The notes below the pieces were generated by a model, which saw only the letters and a list, made by a program, of their open reading frames with translations, was not told the origin of the DNA and ran no database searches. This document shows, in pieces, positions 60,802-64,000 of a stretch of 64,000 nt of DNA. Within the stretch, counting starts at the first letter, position 1. Each line of letters opens with the position of its first letter. The stretch is from positions 124,001-188,000 of the forward strand of contig NZ_JBOEGM010000004.1 of NCBI RefSeq assembly GCF_050633425.1, written 5' to 3'. The stretch is from Pelagimonas sp050633425 (GTDB lineage Bacteria > Pseudomonadota > Alphaproteobacteria > Rhodobacterales > Rhodobacteraceae). Position numbers and translations under genes: made by a program.

Positions 60802-61713
60802 ATGAGCATTCCTTCTATGATTACACAGCGCAGGTTTCTCCCCTCTATTTCTTCGCTCCTGGCGCTTGAGGCTGTCTCGCGTCTTGGGAGCGCCTCGGCG
60901 GCGGCCAAAGATTTATCGCTGACCCAAAGCGCGGTCAGTCATCAGCTCAAACAACTTGAGGCGCAAATGGGTGTCGATCTGATTGCCCGCGATCAGTTGA
61001 AACTGTCGCTAACACCAGCCGGTTTGGAATTTGTCAAAGAGGCTCGATTTTTGTTGGAACGCCTGTCGCAGGCCTCCATCAAACTGCGTGCAAACCCATC
61101 GGGGGGTAGCCTAAACCTATCAATTCTTCCGGCATTTGGGTTAAACTGGCTGGCACCGCGGCTCAAGGATTTCGCACGTTTGAACCCCGAGGTAACTGTT
61201 AATCTTCAAACTCATAGCCTTCCTTTCGGCTTTGAAGACAACCCCGCGCAGGCGGCTATTCACTATGGCAAAAAGGATTGGCCAGATGTAAATTATATGC
61301 CGTTGTTTCCCAAGCAAGTTTTACCGGTTTGTGCGCCGAGTGTGTTGGAACATTCCGTCAAGGATGCGCGGCAATTGTTAACCCTTCCGCTGCTGCATCT
61401 TGAAACCCACCCCGATTCCTGGGAGCGTTGGTTTCATCATCTGGGTCACAGTGTTTCGGGCCTTGAAGGGATGTTGTTTGATCAATCATCCACCATGACA
61501 CAGGCGGCCGTTCATGGATTGGGGGTTGCTCTGGTTCCCGATTTTTTGGCCGAAGACGAGATAGAACGCGGGCGGTTGGTTTTGGCGTTTGACGGACCTT
61601 TGGTGTCTCTGGGCGGGTATTTTTTAGTCTGGCCCACATCGCAAGACCGACATGTGCCCCTGATCCGGTTTCGGAATTGGTTGAACACACAAACCCCTGA
61701 GCATTCCTCATGA
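60802..61713 (+). CDS. LysR family regulator (GcvA-like)
   Basis: 303 aa from MSIPSMITQRRFLPS (MITQ at 60817 is an alternative start). The HTH is in LEAVSRLGSASAAAKDLSLTQSAVSHQLKQLEAQMGVD, and LPAFGLNWLAPRLKDF opens the effector domain. It is divergent from the FAD oxidase gene, which it may control. It overlaps the next regulator gene (ATGA), giving a tandem LysR pair. Confidence 0.9.
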   Translation: MSIPSMITQRRFLPSISSLLALEAVSRLGSASAAAKDLSLTQSAVSHQLKQLEAQMGVDLIARDQLKLSLTPAGLEFVKEARFLLERLSQASIKLRANPSGGSLNLSILPAFGLNWLAPRLKDFARLNPEVTVNLQTHSLPFGFEDNPAQAAIHYGKKDWPDVNYMPLFPKQVLPVCAPSVLEHSVKDARQLLTLPLLHLETHPDSWERWFHHLGHSVSGLEGMLFDQSSTMTQAAVHGLGVALVPDFLAEDEIERGRLVLAFDGPLVSLGGYFLVWPTSQDRHVPLIRFRNWLNTQTPEHSS

Positions 61714-62594
61714 TGGAACGCGTTCCGAGCCTGACCCAACTGCGCTGCTTTGATGCCGCTGCCCGACACCAAAGTTTTACGGCCTGCGCCCAAGAGCTTG
61801 GGATGACGCAAAGTGCGGTTAGCAAAAAGATCAAAGAGTTGGAGACCGATCTTGGTTTTGACCTGTTTCAACGGGTGGGACGTGGTGTTGTCTTGACCAC
61901 AGCAGGGCGAAACTTGTCCGAAAAATTGGGCCAGGATTTGGCGCGATTGCAGGACACTCTGCGACAAGCCACATCAGCCGGGGCTGGCAAGGATCACGTC
62001 TCGATTGCGATCCTCCCGACCTTTGCCAATCTTTGGTTGATCCCAAAACTACCTGATTTTATGCGCAAACATCCCAATACTGAAATCAGCCTTGCGACCC
62101 AGTTGGACCCGTTTGAATTCAACCGGGCCAGTTTTGATCTGGCCATTCATTATGGAAGCGACAATTGGCCTGGCACCAAAATGACCTATCTGTTCGAGGA
62201 TAAGATGGTGCCGGTTTGCGCGCCAAGTTTTAGGGATGCCTATGATTTGCAGGGGCCTGAAAATCTCACTCGGGTTCCGCTATTGCACCTGAGCAGCCGC
62301 TCTGACGCTTGGGCCGATTGGGCGGAGAAATCTGGCTTGGATATTCCGGCGCGCCGGAATGGGGCCTATTTTGATCAACATTCTATGGTTATTGCCGGCG
62401 CGAAGGCCGGTTTGGGGGCCGCAATTGTCCCTAAGGACATCGTTGCGTCTGAGCTGGCATCCGGTGATTTGGTTCGCATTCTTGGCCCGGAATTGCAGAC
62501 CGGAAAGGGCTATTATCTCGTCCGACCGGCAGGTCAGGCCCGGCAAGAAGTGTTAAACTTTGAGGGATGGGTCCTGTCGCAGGTGCCCATTTAG
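61710..62594 (+). CDS. LysR family regulator, second of a tandem pair
   Basis: 294 aa: LTQLRCFDAAARHQSFTACAQELGMTQSAVSKKIKELE (HTH) and AILPTFANLWLIPKLPDF (effector domain). It shares overall build with the preceding LysR protein (both have AIHYGxxxWP and a late FDQxSxM segment), so the two probably arose by duplication. Its ATG overlaps the first gene's stop. It lies 103 bp upstream of the 2-oxoacid dehydrogenase gene. Confidence 0.92.
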   Translation: MMERVPSLTQLRCFDAAARHQSFTACAQELGMTQSAVSKKIKELETDLGFDLFQRVGRGVVLTTAGRNLSEKLGQDLARLQDTLRQATSAGAGKDHVSIAILPTFANLWLIPKLPDFMRKHPNTEISLATQLDPFEFNRASFDLAIHYGSDNWPGTKMTYLFEDKMVPVCAPSFRDAYDLQGPENLTRVPLLHLSSRSDAWADWAEKSGLDIPARRNGAYFDQHSMVIAGAKAGLGAAIVPKDIVASELASGDLVRILGPELQTGKGYYLVRPAGQARQEVLNFEGWVLSQVPI

Positions 62595-62697
62595 GTATTC
62601 CATCTAGGAATGATTTTAGTCTGGTATCAGTACTAAACCCGCAGGATATAACTGGATAGAGTGCCGGGTGTGGTTCCGCTAATAAAGGGCTTCGGGT

Positions 62698-64000
62698 ATG
62701 GACCGTGCAGACATTGTTGATAAGGCGTTTCGGGATCGGATCGCTACAGGGGATTTTCCAACGGGACATCCCGCAGGCGGGCCATTAGGTGATGCGGATG
62801 CCATCGACATTTTTCGCGCCCAATGCCTAAGCCGGAATCTCGACCGTCGGTCGCGCAAAATGCAAGCGGACGGGCAAGGCTATTACACCATTGGTTCGTC
62901 CGGGCACGAGGGAATGGCGGCCGTGGCCGCCGCGCTGCGCGTGACGGATATGGCGTTTTTGCACTATCGCGACGGGGCGTTTCAAACCATGCGGTCGACG
63001 CAAGTGCCCGGCGTGGATCCGACCCGTGATATGCTGCTGAGTTTTGCAGCATCATCCGAAGACCCGATAAGTGGCGGCCGACACAAGGTTCTTGGCTCCA
63101 AGGCGCTGGCAATTCCACCGCAGACCTCAACGATTGCCAGCCATCTGCCCAAAGCGGTGGGCGCGGCCTATTCCATCGGGCTTGCACAGCGTCATCCGCC
63201 TGAACTGCAAAACCTGGCCAAAGATGGCATTGTGATGTGCTCCTTTGGCGATGCGTCTTCAAACCATTCAACGGCGCAAGGCGCGATCAATTCGGCCTGC
63301 TGGACGTCTTATCAATCTGCGCCTTTGCCGCTGCTTTTTGTGTGTGAAGACAATGGGATCGGGATTTCGACCCGGACGCCGCGCGGTTGGGTAGCCGCCA
63401 ACTATAGTGCCAAGCCGGGTCTGAAGTACTTTTGTGCCGATGGGCTTGATCTCTACGACACCTACCGGGTTGCAAAAGAGGCCGCCGATTATGTGCGGCG
63501 ACACCGCAAACCCGCGTTTTTGCACATAACGTTGGTTCGCCTTTATGGCCATGCAGGATCGGACCTCCAGCAAACCTATCTCAAGAAAGACGTTTTCGAA
63601 GGGTGGGAGGCGGATGATCCGTTGCTGCATTCGGTGCGGCTTTTGGCGGACAAAGGGGCTTTAAACCCGTCCCACGCCCTAGAGATTTATCAAAAGAGCG
63701 AAGATGATTGCGCCCGCGTTGCAGCCGAGGTTATCAAACGTCCGCGCTTGAAAACCGCCAGTGATGTGATGGCGTCGATTGTGCCGCCAAGCCGGGTGTG
63801 CACCCAAACAAACGGGCCGTCACAAGAGGCGCGGCAAGCGGCCTTTGGCCCTGATTTCAGACAGTTAGACACACCGCAATCTATGTCGCGCCTGCTGAAC
63901 TGGGCGCTGACCGATCTGATGCTTGAGCATAACGAGATCGTCATGATGGGCGAAGATATTGGCCGCAAAGGCGGTGTTTATGGCGTCACCCAAAAGCTTG
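62698..64000 (+). CDS. Fused 2-oxoacid dehydrogenase E1 (alpha+beta), cut by window end
   Basis: An open frame from ATG 62698 to the window edge (434 codons). It is a thiamine-diphosphate E1 of the branched-chain 2-oxoacid/acetoin type. The alpha part has YYTIGSSGHEGMAAVAAAL and the TPP motif GDASSNHSTAQGAIN with CEDNGIGISTRTP. From about residue 395 the beta part begins (LNWALTDLMLEHNEIVMMGEDIGRKGG). A single chain carrying both parts is a known family (about 730 aa), so nearly 300 residues are missing here. E2 and E3 should follow outside the window. Confidence 0.93.
   Translation, partial: MDRADIVDKAFRDRIATGDFPTGHPAGGPLGDADAIDIFRAQCLSRNLDRRSRKMQADGQGYYTIGSSGHEGMAAVAAALRVTDMAFLHYRDGAFQTMRSTQVPGVDPTRDMLLSFAASSEDPISGGRHKVLGSKALAIPPQTSTIASHLPKAVGAAYSIGLAQRHPPELQNLAKDGIVMCSFGDASSNHSTAQGAINSACWTSYQSAPLPLLFVCEDNGIGISTRTPRGWVAANYSAKPGLKYFCADGLDLYDTYRVAKEAADYVRRHRKPAFLHITLVRLYGHAGSDLQQTYLKKDVFEGWEADDPLLHSVRLLADKGALNPSHALEIYQKSEDDCARVAAEVIKRPRLKTASDVMASIVPPSRVCTQTNGPSQEARQAAFGPDFRQLDTPQSMSRLLNWALTDLMLEHNEIVMMGEDIGRKGGVYGVTQKL

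Overview
The window looks like a chromosome segment of an alphaproteobacterium, most likely Rhodobacteraceae (Roseobacter group). This is inferred from protein content, moderate-to-high GC, the linkage argH - small LptM-type lipoprotein - lysA - TIGR02302 - arfB, the tyrC/hisC/extensin cluster, and a cytochrome cd1 denitrification locus with NNR-type operators. I see no rRNA or tRNA gene, CRISPR array, prophage or intact insertion sequence.

Layout. Positions 1-16.6 kb hold cell-envelope and housekeeping genes: an alpha-2-macroglobulin followed by the start of a probable pbpC, a hybrid histidine kinase, yaaA, recQ, yggT, an MFS permease, mepA and a queuosine-precursor transporter. Positions 16.6-23.4 kb hold arfB behind an unusual leader (a 17-nt Shine-Dalgarno match, an 18-codon ORF and a terminator), TIGR02302, lysA, lptM, argH and a TlpA-like thioredoxin. 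Positions 23.4-29 kb hold small proteins, a (GA)18 microsatellite, a sterol-desaturase-family gene and a yqiJ/flotillin pair. Positions 29-33.8 kb hold an extensin-like lipoprotein, tyrC, hisC, pncB and an Lrp regulator. Positions 33.9-38.5 kb hold an indolepyruvate ferredoxin oxidoreductase, an enoyl-CoA hydratase and a VOC protein.

Positions 38.6-57.7 kb hold a split nir locus, all on the minus strand. nirS, a NapC/NirT-type multiheme cytochrome fused to a cytochrome c-552/ethylbenzene-dehydrogenase-like domain, and a cupredoxin lie at 53.5-57.6 kb. nirE-nirC-nirF-nirN lie at 38.6-42.4 kb. The roughly 11 kb between them carries an unrelated dipeptide-type ABC transporter/allophanate hydrolase operon with a divergent LysR gene, and a small decayed polymorphic-toxin island. 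That island holds a CdiA-type tRNase tail with two in-frame stops, an adjoining immunity-like gene and a leucine-rich-repeat protein. nirD/L/G/H/J are not in the window, so heme d1 synthesis must be completed elsewhere. Good CRP/FNR-family dyads precede nirS and nirE, and a third, unexpectedly, lies upstream of hisC.

Positions 57.7-64 kb hold three LysR-type regulators, an SDR that lacks the usual catalytic Tyr/Lys, an FAD-dependent amine/amino-acid oxidase and the start of a fused 2-oxoacid dehydrogenase E1, which runs off the window.

The most notable points are the arfB leader, the CDI toxin pseudogene, the interrupted nir operon with its fusion cytochrome and dedicated cupredoxin, and the NNR-like box before hisC-tyrC. 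No complete, clearly undescribed multi-gene system is evident.
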